This document shows positions 8,398 through 16,860 of a stretch of 64,000 nucleotides of DNA, piece after piece. The first letter of the stretch is position 1. Each line of letters begins with the position of its first letter. The DNA is from UMGS1908 sp045655005. GTDB lineage: Bacteria > Bacillota > Clostridia > Christensenellales > UBA1242. Position numbers and translations under genes: made by a program. The DNA is taken from the NCBI GenBank assembly GCA_045655005.1, contig JAZOOJ010000007.1, positions 248,001 through 312,000 of the forward strand. The letters are read 5' to 3'. Below the pieces are notes generated by a model, which was given only the letters and a program-made list of their open reading frames with translations, searched no databases and was not told the DNA's origin.

Positions 8398-8421
8398 TTA
8401 TCTCTTTTGACACAAGGTCAT
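8398..8421 (-). other. Possible leader micro-ORF (MTLCQKR) in the S10 operon 5' leader
   Basis: In the S10 leader, GGAGG (complement of 8431-8435) is followed 9 nt later by an ATG at 8421 and a stop at 8398, giving a seven-residue peptide. The ribosome site quality is good but the ORF is so short that chance is possible. It lies about 35 nt downstream of the expected transcription start. Confidence 0.3.
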
Positions 8422-8462
8422 AATGAGTAACCTCCGAAATCACCCCATAATGCATCGTGGGT

Positions 8463-8491
8463 ATTATACTAAACACACGGCTCCGTGTCAA
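8463..8491 (-). promoter_or_regulatory. Consensus promoter of the S10-spc operon
   Basis: On the minus strand TTGACA (8486-8491) and TATAAT (8463-8468) are exact consensus with a 17-nt spacer. Expected start is near 8455, leaving a leader of about 175 nt before rpsJ. The leader can form a hairpin with CTACTT/AAGTAG arms. The region 8278-8620 otherwise holds nothing I recognise. Confidence 0.85.
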
Positions 8492-8621
8492 GAGTTTTTC
8501 CAAAAAAAATCTAACTTTTTTTCAAGTTTTTTACAAAACCACAAAAAATTTTTTCAAATCATTAAAAATGCTTGGAAATTACACGGTCTTAGGCACTTTT
8601 ATAATGAAAAATTATAAGATA

Positions 8622-8649
8622 TTGACAAATCTTATAATTTGTTTATAAT
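8622..8649 (+). promoter_or_regulatory. Promoter of the YwaF-like gene
   Basis: TTGACA (8622-8627) and TATAAT (8644-8649) with a 16-nt spacer stand about 40 nt before the ATG at 8690. It is divergent from the S10 promoter. Confidence 0.75.
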
Positions 8650-8689
8650 TAACATAACTAAAATTTACAATTTTGGAGATGATTTAAAT

Positions 8690-9508
8690 ATGAATTCAAG
8701 CTTGGTTTTGTTTAATTTTCAATCTTGGTTTTCTGGATTTCGTCAAAAATTTTACAAGTGGTTCACTGCACAAGGTGTCGAATATCTTGACCAAAGCACT
8801 TATTTGTATAAAACAATGCACTTGGCAATTATTGCAAGCGTTCTGATTTTAACCCTTATCGTATTCTTCGCTTTCAGAAAAAAGAGTGAATATGCCCAAA
8901 GAAATTTCTTGGTCGCAATTGCCAGCCTTATGATTGCTTGTGAAATCTTTACAAAAATATCAAAATTGCTTTTTCACGCAGATATGGGAATTTTGACCTT
9001 AGAACAAATTATAAAAGACGTACTTCCTATTCACTTCTGCTCGGTAATGATATGGGTTTTAATATTTGCAGTACTGTTTGACAAGCGTTCACTTTTAAGT
9101 TTTGGTGCTGTTTGTGGTCTTATTGGTTGTGCGGTATACCTTGCCTACCCAATTGAAGGACTTGACCACTCATTCTTCAATATAAGAATGATAAACAGCC
9201 CACTTACACACGGGCTTGGATTTGTTGTTTGTATGAACTTATTCTTGTGGGGATTTGTTCATCTTGACATAAAAGACCTTTGGAAGACATATATTCTTCT
9301 TTCTTGTATGGTAATTTACGGCGGAATTATGAACATTTTGCTTCCTGGCGAAAACTATATGTTCATAGTTACGAATCCAACGCCTATCAAAACTGGCAAT
9401 ATCCCTTATCAAATTCCATTTATCGCAGTTGTAATTTTAATTGTTGCATTAATTTACCTAATACCGTTTTGGTGTCATAAAGCCAAAAAACAAAAATCAA
9501 TTTCATAG
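8690..9508 (+). CDS. YwaF/TMEM164-like integral membrane protein (TIGR02206 type)
   Basis: A 272-residue polytopic membrane protein with about seven hydrophobic segments. I recognise the general pattern of the YwaF family: a segment with IHFCSVMIWV (His and Cys/Ser in a helix), a second with HGLGFVVCMNLF, and a GGIMNILLPGENYMF block before the last helices. The family is uncharacterised in bacteria. The start at 8690 is chosen over an upstream in-frame ATG at 8639, because TTGGAG lies just before 8690 and the -10 box falls inside the longer frame. Single-gene unit with its own promoter and terminator. Confidence 0.6.
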   Translation: MNSSLVLFNFQSWFSGFRQKFYKWFTAQGVEYLDQSTYLYKTMHLAIIASVLILTLIVFFAFRKKSEYAQRNFLVAIASLMIACEIFTKISKLLFHADMGILTLEQIIKDVLPIHFCSVMIWVLIFAVLFDKRSLLSFGAVCGLIGCAVYLAYPIEGLDHSFFNIRMINSPLTHGLGFVVCMNLFLWGFVHLDIKDLWKTYILLSCMVIYGGIMNILLPGENYMFIVTNPTPIKTGNIPYQIPFIAVVILIVALIYLIPFWCHKAKKQKSIS

Positions 9509-9532
9509 TAGTTATATATTGAATAAATATAT

Positions 9533-9560
9533 AAAAGGAGCGAAAACTTTCGCTCCTTTT
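9533..9560. terminator. Bidirectional intrinsic terminator
   Basis: AAAGGAGCGAAA and TTTCGCTCCTTT arms with a short loop, flanked by A and T runs, lie between two convergent genes. Confidence 0.85.
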
Positions 9561-11103
9561 ATTCACTTTCATTTCCGGCTTGCACGGATTCGTTCCATTC
9601 ACTTTCTGTAAAACGCTTATTAATTCTTTTAGTCAGCGCTGCCATTTCTTGATGTAGGGCTATCACTTGCTTTTCAAATTCTGACCATTGTTCTTTAGGC
9701 GGAAGATTTAAAAAATCAATCTCGGCAATTGTTTGGCCTGTTATTCTTTCAATATGCTTTTCAAAGCCCATAAATTTAATACCACCATCTGTAACCAATT
9801 TGTAGTATCTGTTTATTACTTCATTTAATTCATTTGAACAGTCCTTGCCAAACAAATTTTCAAAAGCATTAAAATCGCTATTCATTCTTGCATCTAAAAC
9901 CGCATCTAAATACCTATCTAATGGCGAAATTAGCCTCATACATTTTACGTACCACGATTCATTTAATCCAACCGTACCAATCTCTAAACCACAGTTTTTT
10001 GAGTGATAATATAAAATATGAGCAAGTAAATCATTCCACACTTCACTGATAATTTCAAACTTCCTTAAAGGGCGAGTTTCATATGGGCAACTTGAAAAAC
10101 CAAAATCCAAATTTGTCCCATCATAACATTCTTCATCTTCAACATACGGCACGCAATCAAACCCAGATTTGCTTACAATCTCATCTTCTGTATTTGCCCA
10201 ACACATTTCAATGATATGCTCACACTCATGTAGCATTACTTTTCTTGACATATCAACATCCAACGGAAGCAAACACAAACTAGCACACCTTCCGTCTTTT
10301 CTCATATAAGGCAATACTACCCCAGAAGTATTATAAAATTTAAACATAAAATTATATACATTCTGAACCAAATATAAATTTCCGCCGTGAATATCTAGTG
10401 ATCGAATTTCATTTAGAGCATCTTGGAAAAACGGATTAGATCCCAACCTTAGTTGCTCATACTTCTCCTGGATATACATTATCTCGTCTTTTAAATCTTC
10501 ATCATAAACCCAATCCATAAAAGCTACATCATTCACATAGTTCTCAAGTTTATTCCCCCTATCATCACCAATCGCACGAAAGAATCTTATTACATTGTCT
10601 TTATGGTAATCATTCGCAGTGAAATCTTCTAAAAATTTTGACCTATCTCTTTTTAATATTTCTCTATAAATCAAAGCAAGTGCATCTATTTGGTTTGGAG
10701 CATACATATAGAAAAACTCTTCCTTGGTCATTGAGAATAATTCTGGTAGCCTTTCAACTATTACCGATTTGATTTCGTCTTCCTCTTTTTTTATGAGTTC
10801 ATTATTTTTTGCAATTATATCTTGAAAAAAACTTTGCATAAACATAAATTGCTCAGAAATTAACGGTAATTGCTTGCTGTTTTTTGTATATCGTGAAAAT
10901 AAGCTGGCTGACTTAGTTGCAATCCCCGCAATATCTCCACTTGCGAATCTAGGCAAGAATAAAAATTGGGCGTTCGATAACCTATTTGTTATAAGCTCAC
11001 GCCTTTCTTCCCCATGCAAAGAAACAAATGTTTCAATAAGTTCCGGCATCTGATTTTCAAGTGGGTTGCAAATATTTATGTCACCCAAACGCAAATCTAA
11101 CAT
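9559..11103 (-). CDS. Uncharacterised protein with HExxH zinc-protease-like motif
   Basis: A 514-residue soluble protein; I do not recognise the family. Around residue 293 the sequence KVMLHECEHIIEMCW has the HExxH pattern of zincin metallopeptidases inside a predicted helix, followed some way on by acidic residues that could supply a third ligand. The C-terminus (from about residue 470) is a charged, probably coiled-coil helix. GGGGG precedes the ATG and its own promoter lies about 120 nt upstream. No signal peptide, so it acts inside the cell. A peptidase role is inference from one motif. Confidence 0.5.
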   Translation of the reverse strand: MLDLRLGDINICNPLENQMPELIETFVSLHGEERRELITNRLSNAQFLFLPRFASGDIAGIATKSASLFSRYTKNSKQLPLISEQFMFMQSFFQDIIAKNNELIKKEEDEIKSVIVERLPELFSMTKEEFFYMYAPNQIDALALIYREILKRDRSKFLEDFTANDYHKDNVIRFFRAIGDDRGNKLENYVNDVAFMDWVYDEDLKDEIMYIQEKYEQLRLGSNPFFQDALNEIRSLDIHGGNLYLVQNVYNFMFKFYNTSGVVLPYMRKDGRCASLCLLPLDVDMSRKVMLHECEHIIEMCWANTEDEIVSKSGFDCVPYVEDEECYDGTNLDFGFSSCPYETRPLRKFEIISEVWNDLLAHILYYHSKNCGLEIGTVGLNESWYVKCMRLISPLDRYLDAVLDARMNSDFNAFENLFGKDCSNELNEVINRYYKLVTDGGIKFMGFEKHIERITGQTIAEIDFLNLPPKEQWSEFEKQVIALHQEMAALTKRINKRFTESEWNESVQAGNESE

Positions 11104-11224
11104 TGTTTTATCCCCCTTAGTAACAAGATTAGATATTTTTAGGAAATTGATTAAAGATTAACAAGATATTTATCAATTTTACAACCCTAATATTAAAACT
11201 AAGCCCTTTCTTTTAATTGAAGTT

Positions 11225-11289
11225 ATTATATCACCATGTCAATTAATTTTCAAGATTAGGTTGCAAAATTTATGCCCTTGATGTATAAT
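11225..11289. promoter_or_regulatory. Divergent promoter pair
   Basis: Minus strand: TTGAAA (11248-11253) and TATAAT (11225-11230), spacer 17, for the HExxH gene. Plus strand: TTGCAA (11261-11266) and TATAAT (11284-11289), spacer 17, for the Nudix-HD gene. The two -35 boxes are only 7 nt apart. Confidence 0.7.
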
Positions 11290-11317
11290 TTTTTTAGTTA
11301 TTAATCTGGAGAATATT

Positions 11318-12760
11318 ATGACTAAGTCAAAAAATAAATTAACACAAGTTATTGAAGAACTTGATAAATTTATACCTTTTTGCGAACAAGAAGCGAATGA
11401 TAAAGTAGTTATGCTGGAACTTGCGACTAATTTCAGCAATTCCCTCACAAGAGAAAATAAATTTGGTCATTTTACAGCATCAGCGTTTGTGGTAAATGAA
11501 GATTTTACAAAGACTTTGCTTGTTCACCACAATATTTTTAATGGATATATATTCCCTGGCGGACACGCCGATGGCGAATCAGACCTTTTAAGCGTTGCAT
11601 TAAGAGAAGTTAAAGAAGAAACAAATGTCAATGCAATACCTGTAAGCGAAGATATTTTTGCCATAGGAGCAGACCCGGTTACAGGGCACATCAAAAAAGG
11701 CGTCTATATCCCTGCCCACATTCATTATGACATACTGTACCTAGTAGTTGTAAAAAATGAAGATATGAAAAACATTCAAATTCTTGAAAGCGAAAACTCT
11801 AACGTTATTTGGCGTGATATAGATGAATGCTACAACAGCACCGACCTTGTCACTTGGGCAAAACCACAAATTCAAAAAATAATAACAAAAATAAGAACCC
11901 ATGAAATGAGCCGTGAAATAAAAAGACTTTACACAAAAATTAACCGTGAAAATCCAGACTTCTCTTTGGATGAAGTTCTTTATGAAGTATTTGAGACGAT
12001 AAGAAAGAACGGCGAAACCTTCGATGAATTGAGGCCAATAATATTACAAGCCTGCGACATTGACGAATTTAAATATTACACAAGCAATGTCGACCCAGCA
12101 CTAAAAAAATATATAACTGAAAAAGTCTTTCCGCAATATGAAATAAACGACAAGGCTCACGGAATTATACATATTAAAGAAGTTATTCGTCGCTCTTTTG
12201 CATTAAATGAAACTTTTAAGCTTGGACTTGACCACAATCTTATTTATGCAATTGCAAGTTACCACGACCTTGGCAAACACGAAGACCATAAAAATCACCA
12301 CCTAATTGCAGGGCAAAGATTTATAAACGACGAAAGACTTCGACGATTCTTTACCGACACCGACAGAGCAATTGGTAAAGAAGCAATTGAAGACCATCGC
12401 TCATCAAAAGAAGACGACCCAAGAAGTATTTATGGCGAACTTATTTCTTCTGCCGACCGTAACACAACAATCGATATGGTTTTTATCAGAAGTTTCTTTG
12501 TTGCAAAAGAAAGAATGCCTGAAATGCAAATTGAAGAATACCTTGACTATACCATCGACCGTCTTGCAAAAAAATATAGTGAAGAAAATCCAGAGAATAT
12601 GTTCTTTGAAGATACTGCTTACCTTGTATTCTTAAAAGATATGAGGGAACTTCTATCTAATCCAATTGAGTTTAAAAACAGATATTGCAAAGTAAATCGA
12701 ATCACCGACCGAAGTGCAATCGTTGATAACTTCGCTGGTGAAACTAATTATTTTGAATAA
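11318..12760 (+). CDS. Nudix hydrolase fused to HD-domain phosphohydrolase
   Basis: The 480-residue protein has an N-terminal Nudix domain with a near-canonical Nudix box at about residues 81-104 (GGHADGESDLLSVALREVKE, then ET), which binds metal and cleaves nucleoside diphosphates linked to another group. Residues about 280-450 form an HD domain: HGIIHIKEV, then YHDLGKHEDHKNHH at about 313-326 and DHRSSKEDD later, giving the expected His/Asp metal ligands. HD domains hydrolyse phosphate esters, often of nucleotides. The fusion suggests two-step degradation of a nucleotide-type substrate, which I cannot name. TGGAG precedes the start. Confidence 0.75.
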   Translation: MTKSKNKLTQVIEELDKFIPFCEQEANDKVVMLELATNFSNSLTRENKFGHFTASAFVVNEDFTKTLLVHHNIFNGYIFPGGHADGESDLLSVALREVKEETNVNAIPVSEDIFAIGADPVTGHIKKGVYIPAHIHYDILYLVVVKNEDMKNIQILESENSNVIWRDIDECYNSTDLVTWAKPQIQKIITKIRTHEMSREIKRLYTKINRENPDFSLDEVLYEVFETIRKNGETFDELRPIILQACDIDEFKYYTSNVDPALKKYITEKVFPQYEINDKAHGIIHIKEVIRRSFALNETFKLGLDHNLIYAIASYHDLGKHEDHKNHHLIAGQRFINDERLRRFFTDTDRAIGKEAIEDHRSSKEDDPRSIYGELISSADRNTTIDMVFIRSFFVAKERMPEMQIEEYLDYTIDRLAKKYSEENPENMFFEDTAYLVFLKDMRELLSNPIEFKNRYCKVNRITDRSAIVDNFAGETNYFE

Positions 12761-12786
12761 AACACGTCCCTTATATAAAACAGATA

Positions 12787-12825
12787 AAACCCCAAGTCCA
12801 AAAACTTAGACTTGGGGTTATTTTT
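12787..12825. terminator. Bidirectional intrinsic terminator
   Basis: AACCCCAAGTC and GACTTGGGGTT arms (12788-12798, 12809-12819) with flanking A and T runs between convergent genes. Confidence 0.85.
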
Positions 12826-13702
12826 ATTGCATTTGCTCAGTGTTTTCTAGGATTTCGTCACATATTTCAGTTATTCTCTTTTTGTTTAATAACTCTTGCT
12901 TCTTTATGTATGCATCTACATCATACCACGTACGCCTTTTCAATATTGGATTTGATGCATCAGCAAACAATCCAAATGTGTCAATGCTGACATCTACATA
13001 ATCTTGCTCGTAACTTCCAAACTCTGATAACAATATTTGATTAGATCTTGAAGTGCTTTCAGCATTTCTTGAATCATAGTCTTCACCGGGAGATAGTAAT
13101 ATAACTGTTGGCGATTGCAATACTTCTGACATTTCAGCATTTATTTCACTTTGAAGCACCTTATCTGACATTCTCCAAAACGCATTTGAATTCCCTTTAA
13201 ATCCATAAGGGGCCGGAGCATCAACTATAACTGGTTCTTCTAGTGACTTAAAGGCTATTTTTAGCACCTCTGTTGTCATTTTATTCACTAATAAGTTTGT
13301 CATCTCTGGCTCGCACGAAAAATTAAGTTTGTCAAAATAATCTTCAATCACGCTATAAAATTGCTCTAAGCCACCAAATAGTTCTCTGTAATAGTTATAT
13401 GCGTCAACAATTTCTCTAACCAACATCTTTTCAGTTCTTGCATACTCTTCATCTTCCGCCCTAAACTCACTAATTCCAAGTTCTTCTCTAATTTCATAAA
13501 TTGTGCTTTCAATATAATCTTCTTGTTGGTCTTCGTCTGGGGTTAATCTTCCAGTCATTTCAAGTTGAACAACATTCTTAATGTCATCAACGCTTATTTT
13601 TTTAATTCCCGTCTGCTTTGATAACGCTGTTGATATTAAAGACTTACCAACACACGCAGGCCCTATAATTATCATTGAATTTTGTAAATCTGAATTTGTC
13701 AT
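12824..13702 (-). CDS. P-loop NTPase/kinase-like protein
   Basis: A 292-residue protein with an N-terminal Walker A motif (IIIGPACVGKSLISTAL, residues about 11-27) followed by KISVDDIKNVV, the arrangement seen in shikimate-kinase-like and zeta-toxin-like small-molecule kinases. The rest is acidic and helical and matches nothing I know; PTVILLSPGEDYDSRN near residue 200 looks like a core beta-strand with loop. The substrate is unknown. Its own single-gene unit, convergent with the Nudix-HD gene and 45 nt downstream of the phosphoesterase-free gap. Confidence 0.55.
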   Translation of the reverse strand: MTNSDLQNSMIIIGPACVGKSLISTALSKQTGIKKISVDDIKNVVQLEMTGRLTPDEDQQEDYIESTIYEIREELGISEFRAEDEEYARTEKMLVREIVDAYNYYRELFGGLEQFYSVIEDYFDKLNFSCEPEMTNLLVNKMTTEVLKIAFKSLEEPVIVDAPAPYGFKGNSNAFWRMSDKVLQSEINAEMSEVLQSPTVILLSPGEDYDSRNAESTSRSNQILLSEFGSYEQDYVDVSIDTFGLFADASNPILKRRTWYDVDAYIKKQELLNKKRITEICDEILENTEQMQ

Positions 13703-13747
13703 AATTCTCCTAAAACATTCGTTTTTCTAAATTTTTCTGTGGATATG

Positions 13748-14335
13748 CTATATAATTTTAAAATTCTCATCTGAATTATAGTATTCATCTCTTTGTGATA
13801 ATTGAAATAAAATATCACTTTCGGAATATGGCATAAAATTATTTAAGTCGCAACTCATATTTAATCCAAAAGAGTACCACGTACCCCTTGACCTGTGCAA
13901 ATGCCCACATAGATTAATGAAGTTAGGATTGTAGTCCTTTGGTTCGTGAGTTAGAAAGAATTTTAATCCAGCAAATTCAACAACACCATTTACCTTTACA
14001 TCTTTAATTCCGTTTGCTGTACAAACTTGCCTAAATGCTTCAAAATCCCCACCAAAAAAGTTATCTATTATTCTTATTTCATTATTCCCAATTATTAAGA
14101 TTATATTTGCCTTTATTTTTTTAATATAGCCAAATGTTTTCTTCCATCCAACACAACTTTCGTCGTCACAATCAAAAAAATCTCCAATCACATACAAATC
14201 ATCGTTTTTAGTCGCTTTCTTATTTATCATTTTAATTATATGTTTATCATATTTATGTACCGACTTAAATGGACGATTTTCTAACTTCATTGTCATTTCA
14301 TCAGAAAAATGTATATCACTAATAAAATATTTCAT
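13748..14335 (-). CDS. Calcineurin-like metallophosphoesterase
   Basis: A 195-residue protein with the full dimetal phosphoesterase motif set: DIH (residues 7-9), GDFFD (about 51-55), GNNE in place of the usual GNHE (about 82-85), THEP, and GHLHRSRG near residue 140. The Asn for His change in GNHE removes the residue that normally protonates the leaving group, though phage and bacterial homologues with variations exist. The closest resemblance is to small stand-alone phosphoesterases of the YfcE/phage type. Substrate unknown. Confidence 0.8.
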   Translation of the reverse strand: MKYFISDIHFSDEMTMKLENRPFKSVHKYDKHIIKMINKKATKNDDLYVIGDFFDCDDESCVGWKKTFGYIKKIKANIILIIGNNEIRIIDNFFGGDFEAFRQVCTANGIKDVKVNGVVEFAGLKFFLTHEPKDYNPNFINLCGHLHRSRGTWYSFGLNMSCDLNNFMPYSESDILFQLSQRDEYYNSDENFKII

Positions 14336-14402
14336 TTTTTCTCCTGTATGTTAGTTGCAATAAAAAGTGTTGTAAAATTATATAGGTATTCTCGTTATAA
14401 AA

Positions 14403-14427
14403 ACAAACAGCCCCAATTGGCTGTTTT
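14403..14427 (-). terminator. Terminator behind tRNA-Gly
   Basis: On the minus strand AAACAGCC and GGCTGTTT arms are followed by GTTTTT. It lies 8 nt past the tRNA CCA end. Confidence 0.75.
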
Positions 14428-14434
14428 ATTTTTA

Positions 14435-14508
14435 TGGAGCGAATGATGGGAATCGAACCCACGCCGTAAGCTTGGGAAGCTCAAGTTCTGCCATTAAACT
14501 ACATTCGC
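14435..14508 (-). tRNA. tRNA-Gly(CCC)
   Basis: All arms fold: acceptor GCGAATG/CATTCGC, D arm GTTT/AGAAC, anticodon stem TGAGC/GCTTA with loop TTCCCAA, T arm GTGGG/CCCAT with loop TTCGATT, and an encoded CCA end. The anticodon is CCC (reads GGG). It lies on the same strand 75 nt after the transglutaminase-like gene and may be read from that operon, since I see no separate strong promoter in the gap. Confidence 0.95.
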
Positions 14509-14583
14509 ATATATATTTAACTTTGAATATTATAACATAATAGTTTTTATTATGCAAATAATTAAAGTTAAATATTTTGTATT

Positions 14584-15426
14584 TTATTCTTCTGACTGAG
14601 TCGACTGGTCGTTTGCAAGTCTATCTGCGACTTTCAGGGCATCTTCTCTGTTCAATAAATATTGTTTAACTCCAAATCCCCAAATCGATTTTAGTCTTGG
14701 AGCATCTTCAATATATTGTTTCCTTGTAACTTCTGAACAAGGCTTAACTTTGAACAAATAATAAAAATCCTCTTTCGTCATCATAATGTTGTTAGTCACA
14801 TCCAAACAAAACTCTTGCCCATCTTCGTTTTTAGTTTCCACCCAAGAATGAAGGTATTTTGCCCTCTCTAAAAGGCTACACGTAATACCTGTGACCACTT
14901 TATCATCGTCTTCCATCAGCACAACCAAATTTAATGCATATCCGTGACATTTCCCCTTTCTTTTTTCTGTTTCAATATTGGGGAAATATTCATCTATACC
15001 TTTTAAAACTTCGGTTAGTTTTCTTGCTTTAATTGTTCTATCTTTTAATTTGATGCGAAGCCTGCCACCATCTTTAAATTGAATGTTTTTAATAGTGCCT
15101 TTAAACATTCTTAGCAATTTCAATCTTAAATCTTCCAAATCTTCTTCATCATAAGAATTTAAAGAAAATCGTTCTATCATCAACATAATGCCGTTTTCAA
15201 GATGACGGAATTTTGTAAATGCGTGTGCGGTGACAAATTTAACCATCTTTGGCACAGATCTTCGCTCATTTAGCCAGCTTTTATATAAATTTTCATACAC
15301 CTTCCCCCGTGTTTCATTTATATCGAACTTACACAACCTTCCGGTTTCTGGGTCGGTATATTGAACGTAATATGGCTTTCCGGCTTTATACAGTTCATCT
15401 TTAATTTCCATTTCTTTTTTCTTCAT
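14584..15426 (-). CDS. Transglutaminase-like cysteine-protease-fold protein (putative)
   Basis: A 280-residue soluble protein I cannot assign by overall similarity. Near residue 160 GKCHGYALNLV is followed about 35 residues later by YLHSWVE and about 12 after that by CLDVTNN. This Cys, His, Asp order and spacing is that of the transglutaminase/papain-like catalytic triad (typically C, HxW, D-x-T). The N-terminal half is highly charged and helical. Its start overlaps the tlyA stop by 4 nt (ATGA), so it is the last protein gene of the RNA-modification operon. Activity is inference. Confidence 0.5.
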   Translation of the reverse strand: MKKKEMEIKDELYKAGKPYYVQYTDPETGRLCKFDINETRGKVYENLYKSWLNERRSVPKMVKFVTAHAFTKFRHLENGIMLMIERFSLNSYDEEDLEDLRLKLLRMFKGTIKNIQFKDGGRLRIKLKDRTIKARKLTEVLKGIDEYFPNIETEKRKGKCHGYALNLVVLMEDDDKVVTGITCSLLERAKYLHSWVETKNEDGQEFCLDVTNNIMMTKEDFYYLFKVKPCSEVTRKQYIEDAPRLKSIWGFGVKQYLLNREDALKVADRLANDQSTQSEE

Positions 15427-16151
15427 TGTTTACTCCAATAGGAAATATACTCAGCGTTACCATCTCCACCCCTAATTGGAGATGGAGCAACGCCAATTAA
15501 TTTTAAACCTAATTTTTCTAGACCTTTAATTGTTTTATCGGCAATTTCTTTTGAAAGTTTTTCATCACGAATAACGCCTTTATATTTCTTAGCAATTTCA
15601 ATACCACATTCAAATTGAGGTTTTACAAGTAACATTAATTTTTGTGTTGTAATTTTGTCAAATATGCTTTCGACAATTTTTACTATTGACACAAACGATA
15701 TGTCTGCAACTATATATTCACATTTATTGAAAATATCCAATTTTAACGTTTTTGCATCAGTTTGTTCAAGGTTTACTACCCTTTTATCATTTCTTAAGCT
15801 TTCCACTAACTGATTTGAACCAACATCTACAGCATAAACTTGCCTTGCTCCATTTTGCAGTGCACAATCGGTAAATCCACCAGTACTAGCCCCCAAATCT
15901 AATACAACTTTGTCTTTGAAATCAATATTAAATACTTCTATTGCCTTTGCAAGTTTTAAGCCACCTCTTGAAACATATTTAAGCGTTTCACCAACAACCT
16001 TTATATCTGATAGTTCATCAAACATTTCTCCCGCTTTTAAAACAATGGCCCCATTTACTTTTATGGAGCCATTTTTAATTGCCATAACGGCCTTACTTCG
16101 ACTTGTGAAAAATCCTTTTTCAGTTAAAAGCACATCTATTCGCTTTTTCAT
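15423..16151 (-). CDS. tlyA: TlyA-family 2'-O-ribose rRNA methyltransferase
   Basis: The 242-residue protein has an N-terminal S4 RNA-binding domain (MKKRIDVLLTEKGFFTSRSK, residues 1-60) and a Rossmann methyltransferase (VVLDLGASTGGFTDCALQNG at about 83-102, YAVDVGSNQL, and YIVADISFVSI). TlyA methylates cytidine 2'-OH in 16S and/or 23S rRNA, and its loss gives capreomycin resistance in mycobacteria. Firmicute members are often called YqxC. It lies 7 nt after the pseudouridine synthase gene, within an operon of RNA-modifying enzymes. Confidence 0.9.
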   Translation of the reverse strand: MKKRIDVLLTEKGFFTSRSKAVMAIKNGSIKVNGAIVLKAGEMFDELSDIKVVGETLKYVSRGGLKLAKAIEVFNIDFKDKVVLDLGASTGGFTDCALQNGARQVYAVDVGSNQLVESLRNDKRVVNLEQTDAKTLKLDIFNKCEYIVADISFVSIVKIVESIFDKITTQKLMLLVKPQFECGIEIAKKYKGVIRDEKLSKEIADKTIKGLEKLGLKLIGVAPSPIRGGDGNAEYISYWSKQ

Positions 16152-16158
16152 AACATTC

Positions 16159-16860
16159 CTACTTAATCATCAAATATTTTTCAAGATTAAAAAGTTTCCA
16201 CATCGATGCTTGTTCTGGCGGATAGCAGATAAATCGCATAGCATCTTTTGATACAGGATGTTCAAATCTGAGTTCTACCGCAAACAAATTCAAAAGTCCT
16301 TGTTTTGCGTTTTTTCCGCCATACTTAACATCACCGTAAATCGGTGTACCCAAAGATTTCATTTGAATACGTGCTTGGTGACTTCTTCCGGTAATCAGGT
16401 TGATTCTTACAAGGCTATGCCCTTCTTTCGTTTCTAAGACCTCATAATCAAGTTCAGCACGCTTCGCCCCTGTTGTGCTTGCAGGAACGATTTCTACCAT
16501 ATTATTTTTTTCATCTTTTTTCAAGAAATGTATCAAATGCCCCTTCTTCTCTCTTGGCTCACCAACAACCACAGCAAAATATGTTTTATGCACATCATCA
16601 GTTTTAAATTGTTCGGACAACCTTGAAGCACTTTTACTGGTCTTTGCAAAAACCATAACTCCACCCGTTGGGCGGTCTAATCTGTGTACCAAACCTAAAT
16701 ATACATTGCCTGGCTTGTTATATTTTACCTTGATATACTCTTTCACCATATCCAAAATACTTTCATCATTTGATGAATCGCCTTGACTTGGAACATTTTG
16801 TGGCTTTTCTACAACTATTATTTGATTGTCTTCAAAAAGTATATTAAATTTATTTTCCAT
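16159..16860 (-). CDS. RluA/RluD-family pseudouridine synthase
   Basis: A 233-residue protein with the catalytic motif VHRLDRPTGGVMVFAKTSKS around residues 58-78; the Asp in HRLD is the nucleophile. RINLITGRSHQARIQ near residue 150 is the second family motif. There is no S4 domain, so it resembles RluA/RluC-type single-domain enzymes; the target uridine in rRNA or tRNA cannot be told. It overlaps the upstream methyltransferase gene by 11 nt. Confidence 0.9.
   Translation of the reverse strand: MENKFNILFEDNQIIVVEKPQNVPSQGDSSNDESILDMVKEYIKVKYNKPGNVYLGLVHRLDRPTGGVMVFAKTSKSASRLSEQFKTDDVHKTYFAVVVGEPREKKGHLIHFLKKDEKNNMVEIVPASTTGAKRAELDYEVLETKEGHSLVRINLITGRSHQARIQMKSLGTPIYGDVKYGGKNAKQGLLNLFAVELRFEHPVSKDAMRFICYPPEQASMWKLFNLEKYLMIK

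Noticed and set aside
8639..8689. Longer N-terminus for the YwaF-like protein
   Set aside because: The extra codons begin on the promoter -10 box; the ATG at 8690 has its own ribosome site.
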